From JBDSSS01 sp963764195 (lineage in GTDB: Bacteria; Actinomycetota; Actinomycetes; Actinomycetales; Dermatophilaceae), in assembly GCA_963764195.1 (NCBI GenBank), contig CAVXRG010000008.1, positions 62,001 through 126,000 of the forward strand: DNA of 64,000 bases, in the 5' to 3' direction. The notes below the pieces were generated by a model that saw only the letters and a program-made list of their open reading frames with translations, did not search any database and was not told where the DNA came from. Shown here in pieces: positions 1 through 7,888 of this stretch (the first letter of the stretch is position 1; each line of letters opens with the position of its first letter). A program made the translations under genes and the position numbers.

Positions 1-449
1 GGTTGGCGGCCCGCCCCGGGAGCAAGATCTACGGCGTACCCTCCCTCAAGGCCGCCTGGTATGCGGATGTCGAGCTGGCCGGCAAGGTCGGACGCAACGT
101 CTTCTGGCCCGCCCCCAACGTCGACTCCGGTCTCGTCTCCCTCGTCCGGCGACCGGCGCCCGAGACGACCGCGGAGCGGGCCGAGGTGTTCCGCTGCATC
201 GACGCGGCGTTCCTCCAGCGACGCAAGGCGCTGCGGGGCGCGCTCGCCGGCTGGGCCGGGTCACCGGCCGCCGCCGAGACCGCGCTGCGATCCGCCGGCA
301 TCGACCCGATGACCCGCGGCGAGCAGCTCGACATCCGTGACTTCGCCAGGATCGCCGAGGCCCGGCCCGAGCAGCCGGCCGGTCCCGCGACGGGCGAGGG
401 GCGAGACGACGAGGGACGTGGCGGGAAATCGCGTGGCCGGAAAACATAG
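1..449 (+). CDS. rsmA: 16S rRNA dimethyladenosine transferase RsmA (KsgA), C-terminal part
   Basis: This is the 3' end of a gene cut by the left window edge; the frame is open from position 3 and about 148 residues are visible. RsmA uses SAM to dimethylate two adjacent adenines near the 3' end of 16S rRNA late in 30S assembly. The visible part has the conserved block VFWPAPNVDSGLVSLVRR, followed by the C-terminal helical domain with the FLQRRKALRGAL motif. The tail is charged and glycine-rich. The next gene, ispE, starts 9 bases after the stop, which matches the common actinobacterial rsmA-ispE order. The SAM-binding N-terminus lies outside the window. Confidence 0.93.
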   Translation, partial: LAARPGSKIYGVPSLKAAWYADVELAGKVGRNVFWPAPNVDSGLVSLVRRPAPETTAERAEVFRCIDAAFLQRRKALRGALAGWAGSPAAAETALRSAGIDPMTRGEQLDIRDFARIAEARPEQPAGPATGEGRDDEGRGGKSRGRKT

Positions 450-458
450 GGTGGCGGG

Positions 459-1403
459 ATGACTGTCGCTCCGACCCTGCCCGGGACGGTCACCGTGCGT
501 GCCCCGGCGAAGGTCAACCTCGAGCTCCGGGTGGGTGCGCGTCGGCCCGACGGCTACCACGACCTCTCGACCGTCTTCCAGGCCGTGTCCCTCCACGACG
601 AGGTCTCCGTGGCGAGGTGGGACGACTGGGACGTCGTGCCCGCCGGCACCTACGCCTCGCTCATCCCGACCGACTGCGACAACCTCGCCGTCCGCGCGGC
701 CCGGCTCGTGGCCGAGCGTGCCGGCATCGAGGAGTCCCTCTCGATCCGGATCGACAAGGACATCCCCGTCGCCGGTGGGATGGCCGGCGGGTCGGCCGAC
801 GCCGCCGCGGCTCTCGTCGCCGCCGACCACCTCTGGGGGCTGGGCCTCGACCGCGAGGAGCTGGCCGAGCTGGCGGCCCGACTCGGCAGCGACGTGCCCT
901 TCGCCCTCGTCGGCGGCAACTCGATGGCCTCGGGCCGCGGCGAGCAGCTCGCCCCCGTGCTGGCGCGTGGGACCTTCAACTGGGTCTTCGCGATCAGCGA
1001 CACCGGCCTGTCGACGCCGTCCGTCTATGCCGAGTGCGACCGGCTCCGCGAGCAGGACGGCGCCTCCGCCGTCGCCGACCCCCAGATCAGCGACGAGCTG
1101 ATGGCCGCGCTGCGGCAGGGGGACGCGACCGCGCTCGGCCGGGCCCTGCACAACGACCTCGAGCCGGCGGCCTTCTCGCTGCGACCCGAGCTGCGTGACC
1201 TGCGCGACGCCGGCCTCGAGTTCGGTGCCCTCGGCGGCATCGTCTCCGGCTCGGGCCCCACCGTCGCCTTCCTCACCGAGAGCCACGAGGCCGCCCTCGA
1301 CCTGTCGGTCTCGCTCGCGGCCTCCGACCTCTGCCGTGACCTGCGCCGGGCCCGGGGCCCGGTCCACGGTGCCCAGATCGTCACCGGGCCCCGCCCCGAG
1401 TGA
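459..1403 (+). CDS. ispE: 4-diphosphocytidyl-2-C-methyl-D-erythritol kinase
   Basis: IspE phosphorylates CDP-methylerythritol at the 2-hydroxyl in the non-mevalonate (MEP) isoprenoid pathway. The protein is 314 residues, normal for the family. Three GHMP-kinase signatures are visible: PAKVNLEL near residue 16 (with Lys18), the glycine-rich ATP loop PVAGGMAGGSADAAAA near residue 103, and GGIVSGSGPTVAF near residue 264. The ATG at 459 follows rsmA by 9 bases and suits co-transcription. The ABC-F gene downstream starts 58 bases after the stop. Nothing unusual is seen. Confidence 0.95.
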   Translation: MTVAPTLPGTVTVRAPAKVNLELRVGARRPDGYHDLSTVFQAVSLHDEVSVARWDDWDVVPAGTYASLIPTDCDNLAVRAARLVAERAGIEESLSIRIDKDIPVAGGMAGGSADAAAALVAADHLWGLGLDREELAELAARLGSDVPFALVGGNSMASGRGEQLAPVLARGTFNWVFAISDTGLSTPSVYAECDRLREQDGASAVADPQISDELMAALRQGDATALGRALHNDLEPAAFSLRPELRDLRDAGLEFGALGGIVSGSGPTVAFLTESHEAALDLSVSLAASDLCRDLRRARGPVHGAQIVTGPRPE

Positions 1404-1461
1404 CCGACCCGAACCGACCTCCGCCTGCAGCACCGAACCGAAAGCGTCCCTGACACCACGC

Positions 1462-3294
1462 ATGGCCAACCTCATCTCCCTCGAGCGGGTCTCGCTCGTC
1501 TTCGGCACGTCGCACGTCCTCGACGAGGTCTCCGTCGGGGTCCTCACCGGTGACCGCATCGGCGTCGTCGGCCTCAACGGCGGCGGCAAGTCCACCCTCC
1601 TGCGCGTCATCGGCGGTCTGCAGGAGCCGGACTCCGGCCGGATCTCCAAGCAGGGCGGCGCCGACGGCATCCGCGTCGGCATGCTCGCCCAGGACGACGC
1701 CCTCGACCCGGACTGGACCGTCCACGAGGCCGTCCTCGGGGACCTGCCGGAGCACGTCTGGGCCGGCGACCCCCGGATCCGCGACGTGCTGACGGGCCTG
1801 CTCGGCGGGATCGGCGCCGAGGCGATGGGTGGCCTCGACAGCCTCGTCGGCCCCAAGTCGGGTGGGGAGCGTCGTCGGCTGGCCCTGGCCCGCCTGCTCG
1901 TCGCCGACCCCGAGGTGCTCCTGCTCGACGAGCCGACCAACCACCTCGACGTCGAAGGTGTCGCCTGGCTCGCCGACCACCTCGCCACGCAGCGCCCGCG
2001 CCCGGGCAACGCGACCGTCGCGATCACCCACGACCGGTGGTTCCTCGACGCCTACGCGACCCTCACCTGGGAGGTCGAGTCGGGCTCCGTCGCCTCCTAC
2101 GAGGGAGGGTATGCCGCCTACGTCCTCGCCAAGGCCGAGCGCGACCGCCTTGCCGGGGTCGTCGCCGACCGCCGGGCCAACCTCATGCGCAAGGAGCTGG
2201 CCTGGCTCCGGCGCGGCCCGCCCGCGCGGACGAGCAAGCCGAAGTTCCGGATCGACGCGGCGAACGCCCTCATCGCCGACGAGCCACCGGCCCGCAACTC
2301 GGTGGAGCTCGACTCCTTCGCGACCCGTCGGCTCGGTAAGGACGTCCTCGACCTCGAGGACGTCACCGTCGTGCTCGGCGACCGCACCATCCTCGACGAC
2401 GTGACGTGGCGGCTCGCGCCGGGCGAGCGCGTGGGCGTCGTCGGCGTCAACGGCGCCGGCAAGTCGACCCTGCTCGGGGCCCTCACCGGCGACGTCCCGC
2501 TCGCGGCCGGCCGGCGCAAGATCGGCAAGACCGTCGTCATCGCCCACCTCACCCAGGAGGTGCGCGAGCTCGAGCGCTTCGAGTCGTGGCGCGTCATCGA
2601 GGCCATCGAGGAGGTCAAGCAGTGGACCACCTTGGGCGGCAAGGAGATCAGCGCGGGCCAGCTTGCAACGCGGCTGGGCTTCACCGGTGGGCGGCAGCAG
2701 ACGAGGGTCGGTGACCTTTCCGGCGGGGAGCGTCGGCGACTCCAGCTGCTCCGGCTGCTCCTCTCGGAGCCGAACGTGCTCATCCTCGACGAGCCGACCA
2801 ACGACCTCGACATCGAGACGCTCACCTCCCTCGAGGACGTCCTCGACGGGTGGGCCGGGACGCTCATTGTCGTCTCGCACGACCGCTACCTGCTCGAGCG
2901 GGCCTGCGACAAGCAGCTGGCCCTGCTCGGCGACGGGCACGTGCGCGAACTGCCCGGCGGGGTGGAGGAGTACCTCGTGCTCCGCGCCGCGGCCGGTCGC
3001 CGCGCGAGATCGGGCGCCTCGCCGAGCGGGACCGGCGCCACCCCGGCTGGTGACACCCCGCCGGAGGCGGCCGTGAGTCCGGCCGAGCTGCGCGAGGCGC
3101 GCAAGACGATGGCGCGGATCGAGAAGCAGCTGACCCGCCTCGCCACCCGCGAGGAGCGGGTGCACGAGCAGATGGCGCAGCAGGCGACGGACGTCGGGGC
3201 CCTCGCCGAGCTGAGCACGACCCTCACGGCGATCGTCGACGAGCGGGAGGAGCTCGAGCTCGCGTGGTTGGCGGCGGCCGAGGTCGTCGGCTGA
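1462..3294 (+). CDS. ABC-F family ATPase, Uup-like
   Basis: The protein is a 610-residue soluble twin-ATPase with no membrane segment. Domain 1 has Walker A GLNGGGKSTLL (near residue 37), signature SGGERRRLALARLL and Walker B VLLLDEPTNHLD. Domain 2 has GVNGAGKSTLL (near 328), LSGGERRRLQLLRLL and VLILDEPTNDLD. The C-terminal 70 residues are a charged helical region like the Uup coiled-coil domain. ABC-F proteins act on ribosomes or nucleic acids rather than transporting solutes. The reading frame is open upstream to 1195, but the ATG at 1462 opens the usual MANLISLERVSLVFG start, so it was chosen. A homologue sits at this place beside ispE in many actinobacteria. Confidence 0.92.
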   Translation: MANLISLERVSLVFGTSHVLDEVSVGVLTGDRIGVVGLNGGGKSTLLRVIGGLQEPDSGRISKQGGADGIRVGMLAQDDALDPDWTVHEAVLGDLPEHVWAGDPRIRDVLTGLLGGIGAEAMGGLDSLVGPKSGGERRRLALARLLVADPEVLLLDEPTNHLDVEGVAWLADHLATQRPRPGNATVAITHDRWFLDAYATLTWEVESGSVASYEGGYAAYVLAKAERDRLAGVVADRRANLMRKELAWLRRGPPARTSKPKFRIDAANALIADEPPARNSVELDSFATRRLGKDVLDLEDVTVVLGDRTILDDVTWRLAPGERVGVVGVNGAGKSTLLGALTGDVPLAAGRRKIGKTVVIAHLTQEVRELERFESWRVIEAIEEVKQWTTLGGKEISAGQLATRLGFTGGRQQTRVGDLSGGERRRLQLLRLLLSEPNVLILDEPTNDLDIETLTSLEDVLDGWAGTLIVVSHDRYLLERACDKQLALLGDGHVRELPGGVEEYLVLRAAAGRRARSGASPSGTGATPAGDTPPEAAVSPAELREARKTMARIEKQLTRLATREERVHEQMAQQATDVGALAELSTTLTAIVDEREELELAWLAAAEVVG

Positions 3295-3300
3295 CCTTGA

Positions 3301-3324
3301 AAGTATCTTGATATCAAGATACTT
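3301..3324. promoter_or_regulatory. 24-base perfect palindrome, candidate operator of the adjacent MarR/TamR regulator
   Basis: The sequence AAGTATCTTGAT is followed directly by its reverse complement, giving a perfect 24-base palindrome in the 37-base gap between the ABC-F stop and the VOC gene start. It ends 7 bases before the VOC ATG, so it would overlap the ribosome-binding region or a near-leaderless promoter. Its core TCTTGATATCAAGA resembles MarR-family operators, and a MarR gene lies 0.4 kb away. The related half site TCTTGACATC occurs in the tamR-tam gap. Confidence 0.7.
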
Positions 3325-3331
3325 TGAGCGC

Positions 3332-3706
3332 ATGGAGATGCGACTGCACCACGTCCAGGTGTCCGGCCCCGCCGGGTGCGAGCCCGCGATGCGCGACTTC
3401 TACGTCGGGGCCCTCGGCCTCACCGAGGTGCCCAAGCCCGTGGCACTGCAGGCCCGGGGTGGCGTGTGGTTCCGCGCCGAGGGTCCCGGCGCGGCGGAGC
3501 TCCACGTCGGCATCGAGGCGGACTTCCGGCCGGCGCAGAAGGCCCACCCGGGGATCGCCGTGGCCGACGTCGACGCGCTCGCGGAGCGGGTGGCCGCGGC
3601 CGGGGCGCCCGTCCGCTGGGACGGGCAGATCCCGGGCCTGCGTCGCTTCCACACGAGCGATCCCGTGGGCAACCGGCTCGAGTTCCAGCAGGCGACCGGG
3701 AGCTGA
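3332..3706 (+). CDS. VOC (glyoxalase/bleomycin-resistance fold) family protein
   Basis: This 124-residue protein (MEMRLHHVQVSG...) has the paired beta-alpha-beta-beta-beta layout of the vicinal oxygen chelate superfamily. Candidate metal ligands are His6 or His7 at the N-terminus, His residues in AELHVGI, and the late Glu in GNRLEFQQ. A start at 3332 fits the family; 3338 is also possible. No typical Shine-Dalgarno is seen because a palindrome occupies the upstream bases. It converges on the tamR-like gene with an 8-base gap. The shared operator suggests joint control with tam. The substrate cannot be told; small VOC proteins include lyases, isomerases and binding proteins. Confidence 0.82.
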   Translation: MEMRLHHVQVSGPAGCEPAMRDFYVGALGLTEVPKPVALQARGGVWFRAEGPGAAELHVGIEADFRPAQKAHPGIAVADVDALAERVAAAGAPVRWDGQIPGLRRFHTSDPVGNRLEFQQATGS

Positions 3707-3714
3707 GGGTGGTC

Positions 3715-4233
3715 TCAGGCCTCGCGGGACTCGAGCGGAGCGAGCATGCGGCGGAGCAGGCCCGCAAGCAGGGTCTGGTCCTCGGCAGCCAGCTCGGAGA
3801 GCAGCGACTTCTCCTGCTCGATGAGGTCGGCCATCGCGGAGTCCACGACGTCGCGGCCCGCCGGGGTGAGCCGCACGATGACGCCGCGACGGTCGCCGGG
3901 GTCGGGGCGGCGCTCGACGTAGCCGCTGCGCGTGAGCCGGTCGACCCGGGTCGTCATCGTGCCCGACGTGACGAGGGTCTGCTGGACGAGCTGGCCGGGG
4001 GAGAGCTGGTAGGGCTCGCCGGCCCGCCGGAGCGCGGACAACACGTCGAAGGCCCAGCCGTCGAGGTGGTGCACGGAGAACGCGGAGCGCCGGGCGAGGT
4101 CGAGGCGGCGCGCCAGCCGGCTGATTCGCGAGAGCACCTCGAGGGGGCTGACGTCGAGGTCGGGGCGCTCGCGCTGCCAGGCGGCCACGATCTCGTCGAC
4201 GTCGTCGCCCACCCCCGCCCGGTCCGAAGCCAT
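3715..4233 (-). CDS. MarR-family regulator, TamR/UrtR-like
   Basis: The protein is 172 residues. An extra N-terminal helix (VDEIVAAWQRERPDLDVSPL) precedes the MarR winged helix, which contains QTLVTSGTMTTRVDRLTR (recognition helix) and the wing RRPDPGDRRGVIVRLT. The added helix with conserved Trp, Arg and Asp is typical of the urate-responsive UrtR group, to which Streptomyces TamR belongs. TamR controls the divergent trans-aconitate methyltransferase gene and responds to citrate/trans-aconitate-type ligands. The same arrangement is seen here, with tam starting 68 bases away on the other strand. The start MASDRAG was chosen; upstream in-frame codons would run into the operator. Confidence 0.88.
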   Translation of the reverse strand: MASDRAGVGDDVDEIVAAWQRERPDLDVSPLEVLSRISRLARRLDLARRSAFSVHHLDGWAFDVLSALRRAGEPYQLSPGQLVQQTLVTSGTMTTRVDRLTRSGYVERRPDPGDRRGVIVRLTPAGRDVVDSAMADLIEQEKSLLSELAAEDQTLLAGLLRRMLAPLESREA

Positions 4234-4253
4234 GGCGGCAACACTACTCCGCA

Positions 4254-4277
4254 TCAAGACTCTTGACATCGAAAGAC
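4254..4277. promoter_or_regulatory. Candidate TamR operator between tamR and tam
   Basis: The 68-base divergent gap contains the inverted repeat TCAAGA-C-TCTTGA (4254-4266). It runs into TCTTGACATCGAAAGA, which resembles one half of the palindrome at 3301-3324 (13 of 19 bases by eye). The position between divergent regulator and target genes fits autoregulation plus control of tam. The assignment rests on sequence similarity between the two sites and on known MarR behaviour. Confidence 0.6.
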
Positions 4278-4301
4278 CTGACCGTGAGGAACGAGGACCC
4301 C

Positions 4302-5156
4302 ATGACCACGGCAACCCAGCCGGACAGCGGCCCCGCCGCCCCCGCCGCACCCGCTGCGTGGGACCCCGACCAGTACGCCCGCTTCGCCGACGACCGCAGC
4401 CGGCCCTTCCACGACCTGCTCGCCCGGGTCGGTCCGGTCCGCCCGCGCCTCGTCGTCGACCTCGGTTGCGGCCCGGGCGAGCTGACCCGCTCGCTCGCCG
4501 AGCGGTGGCCCGAGTCGCGGGTCGTCGGCATCGACAGCTCGCCGGAGATGCTCGACCGCGCCCGTCAGGGTGACGCGCAGGCCACCCGTCCCCTCGAGTG
4601 GAGCCTGGCCCGCGCGGAGGAGTGGGACCCGGGCTCGCTGGGCGCCCCGGTCGACCTGCTCGTCACCAACGCCACGCTCCAGTGGGTGCCCAACCACCTG
4701 CCCCTCCTCACCGGCTGGCTCGGGACCCTCGCGCCCGGCGGCACGCTCGCCCTCCAGGTGCCGGCGAACCTCGACGCGCCCTCCCACGCGCTGATGCGGG
4801 ACGCGGCCCAGCGGCATACCCGCGCGGGCGACCTGGGGCCCGCCCTCGACCGCTCCCTCGCCGTCGCGGCACCCGAGACGTATGCCGCCCTCCTCCTCGC
4901 GGAGGGCGCCGCGGTCGACGTGTGGCAGACGACCTACCAGCACGTGCTGCCCGTGGTCCCGGGCCGGCGGCACCCCGTGCTCGAGTGGGTGCGGGGGACC
5001 GGCCTGCGCCCCGTGCTCGGGGTCCTCACCGACCCGGACGAGCGCGAGGCGTTCCTCTCCGACTACGAGCAGTGCCTCGAGCTGGCCTACCCCCGGCTGC
5101 CGTTCGGGGTGCTCTTCCCCTTCACCCGCACCTTCGCCGTCGCCCGCCGTCCGTGA
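4302..5156 (+). CDS. tam: trans-aconitate 2-methyltransferase
   Basis: Tam methylates trans-aconitate with SAM, removing this inhibitor of aconitase. The 284-residue protein follows the E. coli Tam layout: WDPDQYARFADDRSRPF at the N-terminus, SAM loop DLGCGPGEL near residue 62, GIDSSPEMLDRAR, then NATLQWVPNH, LQVPANLDAPSHALMR, and a C-terminal WQTTYQHVLP...VEWVRGTGLRP-like region. The ATG at 4302 follows GAGGAACGAGGA. An in-frame ATG at 4263 would overlap the operator and is less likely. It is divergent from the TamR-like gene and probably derepressed by its ligand. Confidence 0.9.
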   Translation: MTTATQPDSGPAAPAAPAAWDPDQYARFADDRSRPFHDLLARVGPVRPRLVVDLGCGPGELTRSLAERWPESRVVGIDSSPEMLDRARQGDAQATRPLEWSLARAEEWDPGSLGAPVDLLVTNATLQWVPNHLPLLTGWLGTLAPGGTLALQVPANLDAPSHALMRDAAQRHTRAGDLGPALDRSLAVAAPETYAALLLAEGAAVDVWQTTYQHVLPVVPGRRHPVLEWVRGTGLRPVLGVLTDPDEREAFLSDYEQCLELAYPRLPFGVLFPFTRTFAVARRP

Positions 5157-5475
5157 GGTCCTCCGGACCCATGAAGTCGGCCCGCGGCCCCGGGCCGAGC
5201 ACGGCGGGCGGAAACCCGGTTGGTTCGTGGGTCCGACGGGCGTGTGACCGGCGCCCGCGAACGGGGTAAGACAGGTTCAGCCCGGGGCGACGACCTCCGA
5301 GGACCCCCGCGCCGACGTCGGCGCGGCCGTCCTTCGACGTCGTTTCGTCCGGTCCGGTCCCTCCCGTGGTTTCGTGGAGGGGACCACAGTTGGGGACCGA
5401 CCACCGGGCCAGCGGACCCCCGACGCCCACCAGTGCGCGTCGGGGGCCCGCGAGCAGCAGGCGGCGCCCGGGCTC
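5157..5475. other. Gene-free gap between tam and tetR with GC-rich hairpins
   Basis: No coding frame here looks real. A short hairpin (GGTCC-TCC-GGACC, 5157-5169) abuts the tam stop. A 20-base perfect GC-rich palindrome lies at 5307-5326. A 10-bp stem-loop lies at 5417-5446. The gap lies between convergent genes, so the hairpins are best read as transcription-termination structures. Confidence 0.5.
5417..5446. terminator. Candidate terminator between convergent tam and tetR
   Basis: CCCCCGACGC (5417-5426) pairs fully with GCGTCGGGGG (5437-5446) around a 10-base loop. It lies 29 bases past the tetR stop on the minus strand and 260 bases past tam. There is no U-tract, which is common for terminators in high-GC actinobacteria. 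Confidence 0.5.
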
Positions 5476-6150
5476 CTAGCGCTTCCGGGGATCCCGCGGG
5501 CTGGCCAGCCGAGGGTGCGGGTCGAGGCCGGCGAGACCGTTCCACGCGAGGTTGACCAGGTGCGCGGCGACCTGGTCCTTCTTGAACGTGCGCGTGTCGA
5601 CCCACCACTGACCGGTGAGGGCGACCATGCCGACGAGCATCTGGGCGTGGATCGGCGCGGTGCGCGTGTCGAGACCGCGCGACCTGAACTCCGCGGCGAG
5701 CAGGTGCTCGACCTGGGAGGCGACCTCGCCGAGCACGCTCGCGAAGGTGCCGGTCGACTGCCCCGTCGGGGAGTCACGCACGAGGATCCGGAAGCCGTCG
5801 GGGTCGGCCTCGATGTAGCCGAGCAGGGCGAGGGTCGCCTGCTCGAGCAGGATCCGGGCGCTCTCGCCCTCGCGGAGCGCGAGCGTGATGCTGCCGAGGA
5901 GCGACTGGATCTCGCGGTCGACGATGACCGCGTAGAGACCCTCCTTGCCGCCGAAGTGCTCGTAGACGACGGGCTTGGAGACCTTGGCCCGCGCCGCGAT
6001 CTCCTCGACGCTCGTCGCCTCGAAGCCCTTGTCGGCGAAGAGCTTCCGGCCGACCGCGATGAGCTGCTCGCGGCGCTCGGGGCCGGTCATCCGCGACCGG
6101 GGACGGGTGCGCTCGGCGCCGTCGGGTCGCTCTGCGCGGTCGGGGGTCAC
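5476..6150 (-). CDS. TetR/AcrR-family transcriptional regulator
   Basis: The 224-residue protein has a TetR helix-turn-helix at about residues 24-70: REQLIAVGRKLFADKGFEATS, then VEEIAARAKVSKPVVYEHFGGKEGLY. The C-terminal ligand domain is divergent and gives no inducer. The GTG at 6150 gives the full open frame; the ATG at 6090 (MTGPERREQL) would also leave an intact DNA-binding domain. A TetR gene divergent from glmU occurs at the same place in mycobacteria (Rv1019), so this is probably an ancestral neighbour rather than an insertion. The target genes are unknown. Confidence 0.88.
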   Translation of the reverse strand: MTPDRAERPDGAERTRPRSRMTGPERREQLIAVGRKLFADKGFEATSVEEIAARAKVSKPVVYEHFGGKEGLYAVIVDREIQSLLGSITLALREGESARILLEQATLALLGYIEADPDGFRILVRDSPTGQSTGTFASVLGEVASQVEHLLAAEFRSRGLDTRTAPIHAQMLVGMVALTGQWWVDTRTFKKDQVAAHLVNLAWNGLAGLDPHPRLASPRDPRKR

Positions 6151-6208
6151 GCCCCCATTGTGCCGACCGGCTCTGCACTACCCTGTGGTGGTCCCGAACT
6201 CGGGACGA

Positions 6209-6287
6209 TCCCCGGTTGGTCTGTCGGCAGGGCCCGCCTGACTTTGAATCAGGACAAGCGACGCAGGTTCAACTCCTGCCCGGGGAG
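6209..6287 (+). tRNA. tRNA-Gln (anticodon TTG)
   Basis: The acceptor TCCCCGG (6209-6215) pairs with CCGGGGA (6280-6286). The D-stem is GGTC/GGCC. The anticodon arm CCTGA-CTTTGAA-TCAGG gives anticodon TTG, which reads CAA. The T-arm is GCAGG-TTCAACT-CCTGC. The discriminator is G, and CCA is not encoded. The variable region is about 9 bases, longer than the usual 4-5 of a class I tRNA, which makes the gene 79 bases. tRNA-Gln just upstream of glmU is a known actinobacterial arrangement. Confidence 0.85.
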
Positions 6288-6406
6288 CCCGCCCGCTCGC
6301 CGACGCGAGGGACGCCGGTGGCGCTAGTAGCATGGCGGCGGCACCTGACCCAGCGCCGTCAGCCGCGCTCGGGCCGCCGCCATCCGACCAGGAGGAGCAG
6401 CTACCC

Positions 6407-7888
6407 GTGAGCGATCGCCGGCCGACCGCCGTGATCGTCCTCGCCGCAGGCGAGGGCACACGCATGAAGTCCACGACCCCCAAGGTCCTGCACACGATCG
6501 GCGGGCGAAGTCTCGTCAGCCACGCGATGCGAGCCGGCCGGGGCGCCGAGCCCGCCCACCTCGCCGTCGTCGTCCGGCACGAGCGCGACCGGGTCGCCGA
6601 GCACGTCACGGCCCTCGACCCCGACGTCGTCCTCGCCGACCAGGACGAGGTCAAGGGCACCGGGCGCGCCGTCGAGTGCGCCCTCGAGGCACTGCCCGCC
6701 GACCTGTCCGGCACGGTCGTCGTCACCTACGGTGACGTCCCCCTGCTCACCTCCGCGACGATCACCGACCTCGTCGAGCAGCACGTCGACGCCGGGGGCG
6801 CCATCACCATCGTCATCGCGACGCTGGCCGACCCGACCGGCTACGGCCGGATCGTGCGGGGTGCCGACGGGGGAGTCGAGGCGGTCGTCGAGCAGAAGGA
6901 CGCCACCCCCGAGCAACGTGCGATCACCGAGGTCAACAGCGGCATCTACGCCTTCGACGCGGCCCTGCTGCGCGAGGTGCTCGCCGAGGTCGGCACCGAC
7001 AACGCCCAGGGCGAGAAGTACCTCACCGACGTCGTCGCCGTCGCCCGGTCGAAGGGCCACCGGGTCCGGGCCCACGCCGTGGCCGACCTCTGGCAGACCG
7101 AGGGCGTCAACGACAAGGTCCAGCTCTCTCGGCTCGGTGTCGAGCTCAACCGCCGCACCGTCGAGCAGGCCATGCGCGACGGGGCGATCGTCATCGACCC
7201 GGCCACGACGTGGATCGACGCCGACGTGACGATCGGCCCCGACACCGTCCTGCACCCCGGCACCCAGCTGCACGGCGCGACGACGGTCGGTCGCGACTGC
7301 ACCATCGGACCGGACACGACGCTCGTCGACACCGAGGTCGGTGACGGAGCGAGCGTCGTGCGCACCCAGGCCCAGCTCGCCTCGATCGGCTCCGGCGCCG
7401 AGGTCGGACCCTTCTCCTACCTCCGCCCCGGCACGGTCCTCGGCGAGGAGGGAAAGATCGGCGGCTTCGTCGAGACGAAGAACGCGCAGATCGGCCGCGG
7501 CGCCAAGCTGCCCCACCTCAGCTACTGCGGGGACGCGACGGTCGGCGAGGGCGCCAACATCGGGGCGGGCACGATCTTCGCCAACTACGACGGGATCACC
7601 AAGAGCCGGACGACCGTCGGCGCGCAGAGCTTCGTCGGCAGCAACTCGGTGATCGTCGCCCCGGTGACGATCGGTGACGGCGTCTACGTCGCTGCCGGGT
7701 CCGCGATCACCCAGGACGTCGCGCCCGGCGAGCTCGCCGTCACCCGCGCCACGCAGCGCAACGTGGCGGGCTGGGTCGCCCGTCGCCGGGAGGGAACGCG
7801 CACCGACGCGGCTGCTCGCGAGGCGATCGGCACGACCACCGAGGACGCACCAGCGGCACCGACCGAGTCGAGGGGCACCGACGCATGA
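6407..7888 (+). CDS. glmU: Bifunctional UDP-GlcNAc pyrophosphorylase / glucosamine-1-phosphate N-acetyltransferase
   Basis: GlmU acetylates glucosamine-1-phosphate and then uridylylates it, giving UDP-GlcNAc for peptidoglycan and, here, probably for EPS sugars. The 493-residue protein has the nucleotidyltransferase signature LAAGEGTRMKS near residue 14, then YGDVPLL, GRIVR and EVNSGIYAFD. A left-handed beta-helix follows from about residue 260, with RPGTVLGEEGKIGGFVE, the acetyltransferase segment around THLSYCGDA-like PHLSYCGDATVG, and IGAGTIFANYDG. The GTG at 6407 has a strong GGAGGAG 9 bases upstream, which decides it over the earlier in-frame ATG at 6332. Its last four bases overlap prs. 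Confidence 0.97.
   Translation: MSDRRPTAVIVLAAGEGTRMKSTTPKVLHTIGGRSLVSHAMRAGRGAEPAHLAVVVRHERDRVAEHVTALDPDVVLADQDEVKGTGRAVECALEALPADLSGTVVVTYGDVPLLTSATITDLVEQHVDAGGAITIVIATLADPTGYGRIVRGADGGVEAVVEQKDATPEQRAITEVNSGIYAFDAALLREVLAEVGTDNAQGEKYLTDVVAVARSKGHRVRAHAVADLWQTEGVNDKVQLSRLGVELNRRTVEQAMRDGAIVIDPATTWIDADVTIGPDTVLHPGTQLHGATTVGRDCTIGPDTTLVDTEVGDGASVVRTQAQLASIGSGAEVGPFSYLRPGTVLGEEGKIGGFVETKNAQIGRGAKLPHLSYCGDATVGEGANIGAGTIFANYDGITKSRTTVGAQSFVGSNSVIVAPVTIGDGVYVAAGSAITQDVAPGELAVTRATQRNVAGWVARRREGTRTDAAAREAIGTTTEDAPAAPTESRGTDA

Noticed and set aside
1381..3333. 650-codon minus-strand open frame opposite the ABC-F gene
   Set aside because: Mirror of the ABC-F reading frame with no family features.
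4263..4301. Upstream ATG of tam as the true start
   Set aside because: It would place the start inside the operator and add 13 residues absent from the family; the ATG at 4302 has a purine-rich ribosome-binding site.
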